Of a stretch of DNA of 64,000 nt, positions 46,586 to 58,238 are shown piece by piece (the stretch's first letter is position 1; the number at the start of each line of letters is the position of its first letter). The translations under genes and the position numbers were made by a program. Source of the DNA: Candolleomyces eurysporus. Taxonomy: Eukaryota > Basidiomycota > Agaricomycetes > Agaricales > Psathyrellaceae. The stretch covers positions 62,001-126,000 of the forward strand of contig JANBPK010000715.1 in the NCBI GenBank assembly GCA_027579435.1. The letters are read 5' to 3'. The notes beneath the pieces were generated by a model. It worked only from the letters and a program-made list of their open reading frames with translations. It was not told the DNA's origin and did no database searches.

Positions 46586-48727
46586 TCAGAAGAGAAGGAT
46601 GAGCGAGGAGACGCTGGCGGCCAGCATAATACCGAGTCCAAACAAAGAAATATGATTTCCTGATCGGCATCCGCTNCTGGAGGACCTCGTTCCGACCTCC
46701 GTCACTTGGAATGGTCCGTTCGCACATTGGAAGCCTAAAACCTCTTGCTCTCCGGGTCCCAGCGCCGCAGGATCACAGAGGACATTAGCTGTCTGAGAAG
46801 GTTGGTTGAANGGATGAATATTAATGTCCTGAAGTGATATGTCCGAAGCTACGGCGTGGGGGTCAGCCNGGCTACAACGTCGAATTGATGTTNGACTTGC
46901 CTGTCCCGGGATACAGATCCAAAATGACTGCCTTGGGCTCATCTAGGCCGGGTACGTAGTTCCAGCATGGGTTACTGATGCACGAGCCGTCCGCTGCAAC
47001 GTGAGGTCAGCGCGAGTTCAAGCTTGAAACGACGCCCAAACACCCACTCCAGTTCGTCCCNAACGACCCCACGATATTTTTGAAAGTGAAAGTTCTGATA
47101 TTGGTACTGGTTTGGTTCGTGTTGTCAGGNCGAGGTCCTTTGTCCTGAAAAAGGAATGATGAGATGTCGATCTGGCTGTTTCTTATATTCAACGGTGCGA
47201 GTGCGGCCCACCTGGTCATAGTAGCTGAAGAACAGCAAACCNATTGTTAGAGTAAGCTTCTTATTAGCTTGAGAGGAAAATTTCTACTTCTGTGTGACGA
47301 ATATTCCGGTGGAAACGTTCACCAAAGTGATATCTTCCCAGGTAATATTCTGAGCGAGTCCACGACCCCCTGTCCAGCTCTTGAACTAAATCGCGCCTCC
47401 TTTAGACGAATGAAAGAAGAAAAAATTAAAATGGTGAACACTCACCCGAGCGCCATAGACAGCTCCTTCCATTGTCCAGTTTTTGAAAAGGACGTTCTGG
47501 ACTGTGTGCTCCGCTCCGTTCCTACCCAGGGAGCCAATCGAAAGCCCATGAGAAGAGAACCCACAAAACCCGTTTTGGGCGACAACATCTCGTGCTCCGT
47601 TGATCACAGAAACACAGTCGTCCCCATTATCACCTTGGTATCTTTAAACCCTCAGGCCTTGTGCCTACTCTGTCTAGAAATATTGCGACTTACCCGTCGA
47701 TGGTGATGTTTTGCCCGGAGACATTAAAGCCTTGTAGTATAGCAAAAGTACAAACCCAATCTTAGTCCTCCTCCGGCTCGAGAGTATGCCGACTTACCGT
47801 CCCTGAGTAACTCTGNTTCAGTACTTCTCGAAGACAGAAACGTTGGAAACGTACGTATTGAAAGGGAAGCTCTGAGTATCATCCCGAGTTGCATTGTCCG
47901 GTTTCGCATCAACGAAGTGGTTCTCCACCCTGATATTCTGGCCGGGAAGATTCCAGCCCCAGGCAATAGGCTTGATAACCTTGAGGTTGCTCAAGAATCC
48001 GTTTGTTACGTTGAACGTTGCTAGCTGAGGTCGAAGGGTCTAGGATAAAGCATAAATGAGGATGGCGTGCAAGAGTGTCAAAGAGTAAAACTTGCTACTT
48101 ACCCGAGTACCAGAATGCCACCATTGCTCGCCGAATCCGTAGAATCGACCATACTCATTTTGTGTTGATCCTTCTATGGAAACGTCCGATCCTTGAATGT
48201 AGATCCACGGTGTGGCGTATGTCTGTAACAATGCCAAAAACTCAGTGACATCTCGACAACAAAGCGGTGGACAAGACGACGACGAACAGACGGCGGATTC
48301 TGAGTGGAGTTGATTGCTCTCTGAACTTCGGAGATGCTATCGGGGAGTAAGAAGTTACCATAGAACAGAACCTTCACATTCTCTGCGTATAAATCGGCGT
48401 AAGTTTGTGAACGTGAATGNTAAAATTATAGACCATACGCAGGCCGATCAGGGAGATGGGGGTGTGCACCGTATAGTTGGTCGGTAAAAAGCGAATCACA
48501 GAGTTAGAGGAGCACCGTTGGAAGGTAGCCAGAATGGCTGGAGAGTCATCGACTCTGAGATCGTTTGCACTCTCAACGATGCATTCGCCAACTTCTGGGA
48601 TATTCGCGCGAGGCTTGCAGTCTGAATCGGCCTCTGTGNCTTGAGCTGTCGCGATGTTNAAGAAATTCGAGGTATAGAGAAGCGCGAGATAAAGGAGTGG
48701 AAGGGACAGCGAAATGCCNCGAGCCAT
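46586..48727 (-). CDS. Glycoside hydrolase family 28 (exo)polygalacturonase
   Basis: A pectin-degrading enzyme. The protein starts at 48727 with a signal peptide ('ISLSLPLLYLALLYTSNF'). In order it carries 'NVKVLFYGNFLLPDSI', 'TYATPWIYIQGSDVSIEG', 'WGWNLPGQNIRVENHFV', the acid cluster 'DNGDDCVSV', the catalytic-His segment 'SSHGLSIGSLG', and an R-x-K in 'ARFKSW'. These are the GH28 active-site blocks on a right-handed beta-helix. Many Asn-X-Ser/Thr sites suggest N-glycosylation. About ten short introns are present; several 3' acceptors lie beside Ns. The C-terminus reads into a hydrophobic tail ('LFGLGIMLAASVSSLILLF') ending at 46586, unusual for a secreted GH28; an N at 46676 lies just before it. 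Confidence 0.87.
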
Positions 48728-49446
48728 TAGAGGAGTCGGATGCCGACAGTGGGTAGCGTACTTGTGCTTGTTTGACCTTGAAAAACACCAGATCGTTAAA
48801 TATTCAGACCTCAGCTATAGTATAACCGATGGCACTTGTTGAGTTCACATGAGCATGTCAGGCTGTGGTAAATAGAAGCTCGACCTAGGGGAAATCCATA
48901 CAGTGATATCAGAGAATGTCCACGACTGATGTTGCGAACTCCTGTCTATCAAGAGAGAAGGAACGCGTGTCTACAGAGACCCGGAGAGGGGGGAGAGTAA
49001 AGGCTCATAAGAGAGGCTCTGGAAATAAGAGGCTATGAGTCCTTGACTTGAACCCAGCGCCATGCGCCATGCAGTCGACCGCGTCTGTCGCGATTGCCAA
49101 TGTTCTTCAGGGAGAAATGGAGCCATAGATGATATAAAGGAGAGGCATATAATGTCCTGGCCTGTTTGGGTACAACTCGAAATTACTGAGAGAACCGCGG
49201 TGCTTCTCCGGATCTTCAAGACAATGTCGTTCTGGATCATTCAGCTGCTACCTGTAAACACGGCGTTCACTGGCAACGTAAATGATGACACATTGGGGGG
49301 GATTGGGAGAGCTTCACCCGAATAGGGCTGTGATCCACCCGACGCGGCGCTAGGGTGCCTTTGCCTTCCAAGAACAGGGACTCCATGAATGGCCGTGTTA
49401 CTGGTTTGCATTGGTCAATGGATATCTCCGGTGAGGATCGTTAACC
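48728..49446. other. Intergenic, no gene seen
   Basis: This lies between the GH28 start and the stop of the membrane-protein gene. No open frame with a motif is present. Confidence 0.45.
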
Positions 49447-50260
49447 TTACCTTTTCCTCCTCAGGGACAAACACGGTAAAGTGCCAATGAACAGAACTGG
49501 GAGAGCCGCAAAGCCAAGCAAGCAGGATATAGCAATTTGAACGGCTCTTTCCTCTTGGATCCAGACATAGAGGCCGATTTGTGCAAGCATAGAAAGTAAT
49601 GCCAATAAAAAGGAGATTATCCCTGCGTTGTCAACAACTCATGATGAGACGTCGAAAATTGGAAAGCAAGATGGAATTCACAATAAATCACGACCGCGGT
49701 CCAGAGGCTGCGCGCTCCATAGCGACGGAGGAGCTGATCCGGCGTTCCTTGTATTGATCCTGCACTTGGTAGAAATGATTGGCGCTTCGACGCTGCACGA
49801 AATGGTATTTCACCGAGCTCGTCGATGAGAATGAAGGAGCTAAGGCAAGCACTTATGTTGAATATTAGAGAAGCGTAGGACAGGATAGTTAATGCAAGTC
49901 TTGCATCCTGCTGAGATCGACTTTGTGTAAAATCGTTTCCTCCGGCCTTCATTGGAATCAAGAGCAATGCTGAAACTACTGCTAACAGCGCAGACTGAAG
50001 GATGTTGGATTCATTAAAACGCGAAAGAAAGATTTAGAACAATCGCTCAACTATGATTGCCACACTTTGGGAGGTTTGCTGCCAGCCATCTTGTATAGAC
50101 TGAATAGTCGAGGGCAATTTGTCTGTAAAGAAAGGTTGAGACTTCCAGTGCTGTGGCTTAGACCACAAAGCTTACAGTTAAGCTGGGCCTCTGGTCTGGG
50201 GGGCATCTGGAAAGTGAACTTCGGGTATGCAGGGAGCCAGCCTGAGAGTCCGAAATCCAT
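49447..50260 (-). CDS. Four-helix membrane protein, paralogue 1
   Basis: Exons 50260 (or the ATG at 50206)-50176, 50122-50052, 49994-49682, 49622-49447; 196 or 214 aa. The N-terminus 'LPSTIQSIQDGWQQTSQS' is amphipathic. Four hydrophobic segments follow: 'SALLAVVSALLLIPM', 'LALTILSYASLIFNISACLS', 'IISFLLALLSMLAQIGLYVW' and 'ISCLLGFAALPVLFIGTLP'. Intron positions and the motif 'LGEIPFRA' match those of the gene at 56642-57294 ('LGEVPYHA'), so the two are paralogues. I recognise the pattern from agaric genomes as an uncharacterised membrane family but know no function. It is transcribed divergently from the unknown gene that starts at 51332. Confidence 0.75.
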
Positions 50261-51331
50261 AGGGTTTTATATGCCACCCTAGCCGAAGTGCGAGTCTGAT
50301 CGCACTCGACGTGATTGGACTCGGAGTGCCACGACTTTACCATGATTTATCTCCCAAGTAAATCCGTTGAGCGAGGAACCGATTTCCAGCTTATAATTAT
50401 TCAGCACAATGCATCATGGGCAAACTTGCATCGATCAGGATCCCTCGACGTCACATTTGGCCTTTCGAGGTGCAGTAAGCTGCATACCCTGACGAGGGCT
50501 GTCTGATAGACTCCATCGCGAGCATTTTAGGGTCTCTGAACCCTGCATACTCCCATCCCTATGTTTTGGGAGGGGCCATGTCTCTAGGCTGAGTCCGAAT
50601 GGGCATTTCGAGTTCTCAGATTACAAGCCCAAGGGCCAGCGCCTAGAACAGTGCCCGTGACCTGCTGCAGGACCGGAGAAGAAGGACGTTCTGTGAAAAA
50701 TTCATCCGTCGAAAACGTTGGCATATTGCATATTAACCCCACGTTGTTCTTACGTGTGTTTCATTTCGGGATGTCTCTCGTTTCAAATTAGAGCCAAAGG
50801 GGGGAATTTAAACGCCAGTTACATTCGGCAAATATCAGTGAGGGGGTATTGTCGAAATCAAGCCGAAAACAGTGTGATCTGGGAGAGGACAGGTCAGAGG
50901 CCCGGTGTCAATGGGCGCCAATCACATGCGGACCGCACGCTTGATTACGTTCGTGCTCGCCCACAGTCATTTGACTCACTTTACCACGCGGAGCTACGAC
51001 TGCACTGTCCAGCGGGGTTATAGTAGGCGTGCTGGGACAGAACCCTAACTATGAATGGTCCGGTGAGCATATAAATCCACTAGCTTGAGCAGTGGTTGTG
51101 TGAGGATGTGCTTGTGTGAGATGTGCTAGGAGGCCATTGATTGACGATGAGATCGTCATCTCCGCAGCGTCCGCACGGTAACCGCATGTTAAAGACATTA
51201 CTTACTCAGGAACTGTCTGCGAAGTAAATTACTTACGATGGAGCGCTATCGCACTCCTCTCTCTCCTCTCGTACCATGAACTCGTCTTAACCCAACCCAC
51301 GAAGAACAGTGCTAGCAATCCAGTTAGACTC
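50261..51331. promoter_or_regulatory. Divergent intergenic region with TATA-like site
   Basis: About 1.07 kb separates the membrane-protein gene (-) from the unknown gene A (+). A TATA-like CATATAAATCC occurs at about 51068, 265 bp upstream of gene A. No other gene is visible. Confidence 0.35.
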
Positions 51332-53444
51332 ATGCTTCACGACATTCTCTCCTCATTCCCTCTTAAAAAGGTATTAAAAGTTGAAAGAGCGTACGCAGGA
51401 CAAGTACACCTACTTCTTATGCGATGTAGACATCTCAATACCCTTATTATGAATGAAGAAGGTCTTCAACAAGCGACCAGGTGAAGATTTAGGTAGTAGG
51501 AACGCACCGGACCCGCCACAGCTAACGCCATGTTCCTCAGGGCTGTCGAAAACTTGATCGAGGTCTTGAGCTATATCACTACATCAGCAACACCGGAACA
51601 GAAGGAAGAAGCTCCCCGACGGTTCGCTAAGTGCGTTGAGGAAATTCGCTGCATTATTGCACTTTCGCTACCCAAGGACGACTCAAAACAGTGTGTACAT
51701 AATGACTGACCCACTGTTAATGATAACAACAGTTGGCTTATATGATTTCTAGGATTGAGATCTCCAAGTTCGAAAAGCAGATGGAAAAAGTAACCTCCTC
51801 TGATAATACGATGGCACAGACATCCAGAAGTTTTCGAAAGCAGCTAGATTCGAAGGTTTGCACTGTTGCTCATTACGTGCTTGCGGAGACTCAGTTTCAA
51901 ATAGTTGGACTTTTTGAAAAAGGTCCCCAAAGTACATGTCGAGTTTTCGGTCTGGGAACCCTATCTTCCACCGCTTGGATTGGATCGAGGAAAGAATGAG
52001 GAACATATTAAATCCCGTAGACTACGTAAGCCTACATGCGTATCTGTGGACGAACAAACTTGGCTTACTTATGAACCCAAGTCACCTTTGAAGAGGACAC
52101 TAACCTTGCGACGGCGTTAATATACTTCATGGCCGACATGNAAAAAACACCCCTGGTCGGCCTCCCTCCCCGACAATGTGCATTTCTACAAGAAGTTCCC
52201 CGTTTACCGTCGAGACTTTCCAGCAACCGGGGGAAGCCACGCTTGCATCACCGCGCTAAATCTTTCCTTAACTGTTGGGGAACTTGTCGAAAAGTTAAGC
52301 CTTCCTCAAAGCCCGAACTTAGGACGCAGCACAACCCACCCTCTCCCTGTCCAAGTCCTCGCTGACCGCAAGTCTTGCATCTTTTTCGAGCCGAGCTTCA
52401 GTCGCACGATTGGCAATGTCTTCAAGATCTCAGATTTAGTGGTACTGAAGGGTGAGTGGAGTCCCTTCTGTATCTATAGCTGTGATAGAAGTAAATTTCT
52501 ATCCAGATAAATGTGGGGGGCTTTTCCCCAAAGATGTTCTCCAGCCTGTTGTTGCTACTGCAGATAGTATTCTCATAATCGAGAAGTTCCACGCCGGCGC
52601 CAGGAAATGGGTCGAATCAAGTGTCAAGTCCTGGGATGAACTGTTTGAGAGGTATTTCAAGACGAAATCTGGAGCGGACACTGGCCAACATTGGCGGTAC
52701 ACGTCTGTTAGAAATTCCATATATCAGGTACGGCTAACATTCACGTTGAGAAGTCATGAATGCCATATTGCATGAGTTTCTCATTGTACGGATTCCAGCT
52801 GCAATCGCGGGTAAGAAACTGCTTATCAATCGCCCTAAAAGTGTGTGTTGACACCGACCCAGGTAGACTATCCTTCAACAACTGTATCCCAAGGTGGGGG
52901 ATGTAATCTCCCAATGCCGGAGCCCACGGTCTGCGACCTGCGGGTGAGATCCATGCCTACGGCCCAGCCAGTGTCGATCGCGCCCCGCGTGAACGCAGCA
53001 CCCTATCGCACTCCGTCCTCGGCAGTACAGGGCAATGCAACTTTAACTCCTGCAACTCCAACTAGCCCCGGCAGCACTGAATGCAAGCTGTCCCAAAATA
53101 TAAACCTCCAGTCCCCTATGCTCAACGTTCCAGAGCCACCCCCTCCCACCCAACATGTTGACAGTCAAGAGATTAAAGAATCTCACCAAAATGAACTGCA
53201 AGCTCGCCCACTTAACACTACGACCACACCCACCGATGTTCCCAATATTCAGGCGAAGCACCGAAGTACCGGTAAAATGCGTTGGAAACCTTCAGGCGAC
53301 AGGCCGAACGTCACCCCCATGCTTGTGCAACAACACGTTCACAGACCAACCATATTGTCAACACCCGCACCGGCGCCGGCCAATCCACCTCCCAAAAGTG
53401 GCATTTTTGGATTTGGATTCGTGAAGAAGTTCTGGCGTTCGTAG
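51332..53444 (+). CDS. Uncharacterised protein A with Pro-rich tail
   Basis: Exons 51332-51480, 51541-51690, 51753-52025, 52082-52451, 52507-52727, 52799-52810, 52863-53444. The model gives 584 aa if two surplus bases are allowed for: one in the CTTTTTGAAAAAGG run near 51915, and the N at 52141. It is a clear paralogue of the gene at 54073-56262: same exon order, identical first-exon length (149 nt), and shared motifs 'ILSSFPL', 'VEF.VWEPYLPP', 'LTFEED..LATALIYFMAD', 'FYKKFPV', 'VLADRKSCIFFE' and 'GNVFKIS'. The last exon encodes a Pro/Thr-rich region ending in 'SGIFGFGFVKKFW'. No known domain is recognised. If the base near 51915 is real, the gene is broken. Confidence 0.7.
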
Positions 53445-54072
53445 AATTATGAAAGTAGTTTTGTGAGGTCCATTTGGTGCGTCGTTTATCCTCCTACTTT
53501 CTTTCATCGAAAGGTGTGGACATTCCGGTTCGAGAGACAGATTTCCGTTCCTTGTAAATCGTAAAACGTATCTTATAGCGATATTTATGCGCCGTGTTCT
53601 CGTTCACCCATCTTCACTTGTACGAAGCATTTGAACAAGGTCGGATCCCGCTACTTTTTTCTTCAGGCGCCATGGTCCCTTGTTTCGAAGTTAGGCGCCA
53701 GCTCGCGAGATATGAGCGATGCCCTGCGATGCCTGGCTCAAAATCACCGACAGCCAGAAGGAGCCGCGGACCGGCTCACAGCCCACGTGTTCGTGGAGAC
53801 ATTATATCTCTTCAGGCGCTCACAATGGCATCCTGTGATTCGAGCCACAACATCCACATCTGGCCACCGACCGCTCACGATGTGTGATCCGCTGACAATG
53901 GTCGATAGTTTGCATCACATCGGATCTTCAGGAGATTCGTTGACTCCGCATGGCAAACGCATGGCAAGTAATGCTGTCGATGAGCGGGCATAGTGTGATT
54001 GTAGCAGTGGTTCGTCTTTTTACCTCTCAAGTATGTATATTAGTCGCCCTAGGAACATTCCTTTTACTCCCC
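53445..54072. other. Intergenic between paralogues A and B
   Basis: The first 150 bp, including TTGGTGCGTCGTTT and CTTATAGCGATATT, resemble the sequence after the stop of gene B, so the 3' flank was duplicated with the gene. The remainder presumably holds the promoter of gene B. Confidence 0.5.
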
Positions 54073-56262
54073 ATGCTCCGTGATTTGCTTAGCTCGTTTC
54101 CTCTCTCCAAACTGACAAGGATAGATAGGCGCTATCTGGGTCAGATGCGGGTCATAGTCAAATACTGCAAGAAGCTCAACGAACAAGTCAAAGATCTGCG
54201 AACCTTACACCTGGCGGAGGGGTAAGAATAATTCTGTTGGCTTGCATCGGCAGTATCATTGCTGACGCGAAATTTGGGTCCCAGCGCCATCCAGTCTGTT
54301 ACTGACGTGCTATCCCGGGCTATCCCTCATTCCCCATCTAAAGAGGAGAAGGCGAGGAAGCTCGAGGTGGGAGGAGAATTTGGAAAGTGCCTTCAAGAAA
54401 TCCGCAGTGCAGTCGAATTTCTCTGTGGGCCAGAAGAGTACGTGGCAGTGTGCTGCTAGGTTTCTAGATGACTCGATGATCAAGCTTCTCCTTAACAGAG
54501 CTAAATCTTTTGATCAAGACATTGGGTTCGAGAGGAAGCGAGACGTTAAATCATCTGAGAATGCGGAATGGCGGAAACACACCCTAAAAAAAAAAGGTTT
54601 GGTCAATCTTTCCAGAAACTTGGATGAGGCTGAGGTATATTTCCAGCTCTCGATCTTCAACAGCAAACCCAAGAGGACGATCGAGTTTTGGGTATGGGAG
54701 CCCTACATCCCTCCAGTAGCATCCGAGGCGGCTCAGGAATACGTCTCTCGTAGACAACGTAAGAGTCTTGTTGGTATTACTTCTCCTTGGCGCTAATCCA
54801 ATCCTCATAACATAGTCACCTTTGAAGAAGATATGAGCTTCGCCACCGCCCTAGTCTACTTTCTGGCAGATCTCAAGAAGAATCCTCTTCTACACTGGAC
54901 TGGCTCTGTCTCGGATAGTCCGCTCTTCTACGACAAATTTCCTGTTACTCAAGACGAGCTCTCAAGAAAGGATGGTCGTATTCCCGCCCTCGATATCCTC
55001 AGCACCATCTCGGACTTGTTCACGGGTACCTTGAACCTCACTCAACAATTNNCGACCTCGACATGGGGAAAAGCAGCTCCAAACCTCTCCCGATTCAAGT
55101 ACTCGCGGATAGAAAAACTTGCGTGTTTTTCGAGTCGCCTGTGGAAAGAAGAGCGATCGGGAACGTGTTTAAAATCTCAAATTCGTTCATTTTCAGAGGT
55201 GAGCGGCATTGTTGCACACGAGGCTTTCCGCTCTATGTAATTAAACCTTGGACAGATAAGCGCGGAGACCTATTATCGACGGACGCTCTTGGTATTCCGT
55301 CTCATAACGAGGATTCCAACTTCAAATCGCCACTGCAAACCTTCATATTTAGATTGAAGCCTGATGGCCAACCAGAGCCAGCCCAGAACGTGGATACGTC
55401 GACTAAAATGTTTAACGAAATCGTCAAAAGACCGTGTGGGAACCTTCATTGGTGGTGCAAAATTGGCAATGGGACCTCCCAGGTACGAGCTTTTTACATG
55501 CTGAGGACTACCGGTTGCTAAATCAATGTTACTGAAGAACGCTCTACCGCCGTTCCCGCCTAATCTCGGTCCGTGGTCATGGGTGAGAAGTGTTCCATTA
55601 GCTTCTGTCACCTTGTCCTAACGTTCCAGAAGCGTCCACAGCCTCCCCAGTCAAGTCCTCCACCTCCTAGTGGAACGTCCGGCGTGACGAACGCCCCACA
55701 GATGCCCGTGCCGTACGGCGCAGCAGGTGCTGCTGACCCTGCCGCAATGGCAAAACCGATGGGAATGCCAGAGCCAATCGCGGCGCCACCAGCCTTGTCT
55801 TCTGCAGTCGCTTCCCGACCTCCGCCCCTACCCTCGCCGCCTTTGAATCCGCCATCAGTTCCTAGCATTTCGTCTGGCAGCACGAGTTCACATGAACCCG
55901 ACCTCTTACCAGCCTCTGCTTCACGGTCTGTTCCTCCAAATACTAAGCCACCATCCCGGCCTTCCCCACCGGTCGATCACAATCCACAACGAATCGGAGC
56001 ACCTCAGCCTATGGTGCAACCCACGGAGGACAGACCCACGGTCGCAACTACAATGTCCAACCCAACGGTTCAGGGAAAAGTCAAGAGTACCACCATGGGC
56101 TTCAGAGCACTAGGTAGCCTAACGGAACCCGTCTCAAGCTCGTCGCCGACGAGCCACATTTTCAGGCCGACCGTGACCCCTCTGAAAGAGAGTCCAAAGA
56201 AAGAGAATTCTAAGGGTGGCATCATCTCGGGTTTCAAGAGTCTTTGGGGTTGGCGAAAGTGA
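54073..56262 (+). CDS. Uncharacterised protein B with Pro-rich tail
   Basis: Exons 54073-54221, 54285-54437, 54499-54758, 54816-55198, 55256-55482, 55538-55582, 55630-56262. The phases close to 615 aa if the two Ns at 55052-55053 are surplus. An in-frame upstream ATG at 53950 would add a hydrophobic segment ('ILVALGTFLLLP'), but paralogue A supports the start at 54073 ('MLRDLLSSFPL'). The central part carries 'IEFWVWEPYIPPV', 'LTFEEDMSFATALVYFLADL', 'FYDKFPV', 'VLADRKTCVFFE' and 'GNVFKIS'. A long Pro/Ser/Ala-rich region follows and the protein ends 'KGGIISGFKSLWGWRK'. Function unknown; a scaffold or membrane-associated role is speculative. Confidence 0.75.
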
Positions 56263-56641
56263 TGAATGCATTGTTTTGAGGCTCGCTTGGTGCGTCGTTT
56301 TTTNCCTAGCTTTTCATCACTTGTAGGGACTGTCAGGTGGTTCCAGCCAGACGATATGTTCCCTATCTTTTCATATGCTTTCAATTAGATAGGTATCTTA
56401 TAGCTATATTCATGTGCCGTATTCGCTTCCGCTCGTCCGACGACAGGGAGTGTGATGATGGAGAGGTAGCACGATGCAGGTTACCTGACAAATGTAACTT
56501 ACACATGTATTGCACGGCGAGGAACCGTTCTTTTGACTTTCCTTTCAACCTCGACGATGAACTCGGGAAAGAAACCGCAGCGTAAAGAGTCAGAGATTAC
56601 TTGTTGAGTATTTGTCCAGCCCATGGTTCAATCGATTGACG

Positions 56642-57294
56642 ATGGTGCGCCAAGCAGATAACCTCCCCAGCTTGATTAGTGCGATCCAAGACGGATGGCA
56701 ATTAACTGGGCAGAACGGAGCCGTTGTTGTAAGTACATCCTCCACTTTCAAGGAAACAGTCATGCACACCAATCACTTTTAGTCTTCCCTTCTCGCGGCC
56801 GTCGCAGCTCAACTCATCGGGTTCTTCAAAGACTCTGAAAATTACACCCACGCATCTGAATCCCAACGGCGTGCGGTGGTAGCTCTATGTTACTATGCCA
56901 TATTCTTCAACATCGGGGCTGCGATTGCATCTTTTGTCATGATGGACTACCTCGGAGAAGTTCCTTACCATGCTGCAAAGAATCCCGATGGCCCTAAGGG
57001 AGGTCGGCTAGAGGGATCAGCAAACAGCCTATTGAAGAGGTACAGCGGCAGTCCTTCAGTCTGGGCGTGGACTCTCTTCCACTGTAAGCCATGGAGGGAG
57101 ATTGGATGTATCTGATTTTTCGACTGACATATTCGACGCTAGGGTTGTCATGTTTGATTCTAGGAATTCTGACGCTGATCGCCGCCATTCTGACTTACGT
57201 TTGGCTCGAGGAAATGTTATGGATGAAAGTCACTATGCTTATTGCAGTGACTTACATATTAGTGTTTCCCGTCGTTCTCTTGTGGCCTCGATAG
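56642..57294 (+). CDS. Four-helix membrane protein, paralogue 2
   Basis: Exons 56642-56728, 56783-57083, 57143-57294; 179 aa, in phase. After 'NLPSLISAIQDGWQLTGQN' come four hydrophobic segments: 'SSLLAAVAAQLIGFF', 'ALCYYAIFFNIGAAIASFVM', 'LSCLILGILTLIAAILTYVW' and 'TMLIAVTYILVFPVVLLW'. The loop motif 'LGEVPYHA' and the Trp codon split by the last intron match paralogue 1. It lies 379 bp downstream of gene B on the same strand. An additional upstream exon, as in paralogue 1, is possible. Confidence 0.75.
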
Positions 57295-57559
57295 GAGTGA
57301 AGGTGTGGATAAAACTATTTTTTCACTGCGAGTATAGGACAAAGACACTGGAACCTGACCTACATATGCTTATGCGACGGAAGCTCCCGTTTGATGAATA
57401 CCCGATATCCCAGACTCGCGATGGATGACACATGATTGTATCTGTGTCAACTCCAAATATTTCCTATATGATATACATGCAACCACCCCTCGAGGTAGAT
57501 AGATAAGAAGCCCAATGGCTTCACGAGAGTCCGCGATGAGAAAAATATACCCTACTTAA

Positions 57560-58075
57560 AAATCTTAGGCTACAAAGCACCAACAGTAGGAGCAGCCGCA
57601 GAAGTCTACTTTCACTATCCTCTTCATGACGACGATCAGGCAGCACTGGCGCTTTTACCTCCTCGGGCCCAAGGCACAGCTGCGGAAGATGGGGTTACCT
57701 ACCTCGACCTTCTCCTCGCCCGATTCAATTTCAAAGCTAACGTTTATGGGTTACACAGCTTCAAATTCCGTGGACAAGAAGCTAAAGAAAAACTTACATC
57801 GTCAGTCTGGTTAGGGAGACTAAAGATACATAGGAGTCTTTCGTTTCAGTTCAGCTTACCAGATTAGGGAGTCGTGCAACAATCTGGCATTCGAAGAAAC
57901 AATGCACTCGACCAATCCTAATGGACGGCCGGAGCCTCTGTATCAACTTCCACGCGCTAGTTTTGCCCTCAACTCCTCTCGAGCTGCGATCACTCGCTTC
58001 CCAGCCCAGCGAGTCGGACGAGCATCTAGACAATGATTATGTCAAAGGCGGACGTTGGTAGATAATACACGACGT
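57560..58075 (+). pseudogene. Possible gene relic, weakly FunK1-like
   Basis: Open fragments on the plus strand read 'YFHYPLHDDDQAALALLPPR', 'VTYLDLLLARFNFKANVYG' and 'LHSFKFRGQEAKEKL', then, in another frame, 'RLGSRATIWHSKKQ' and 'ESDEHLDNDYVKGGRW' with a stop at about 58065. The pieces 'YLDLL..AR' and 'LHSFKFR' resemble the N-terminal part of the FunK1 protein at 7.7-10.4 kb. No kinase core follows. It may be a decayed, truncated FunK1 gene or an unrelated short gene. Confidence 0.3.
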
Positions 58076-58238
58076 TCAGGACTACGAAAGCACGATAAAT
58101 AGGACCTGGTCGTGTTATCTGTTAGTTCCAGAATCATCTGATTTGCCCGAGACCGCTCACCGAAAGCGAATATATAAGAAAGATTAATGACTTCACCAGA
58201 GCCCATTACGAATGGAAACCAAGCTGTAGGTACTCCTG

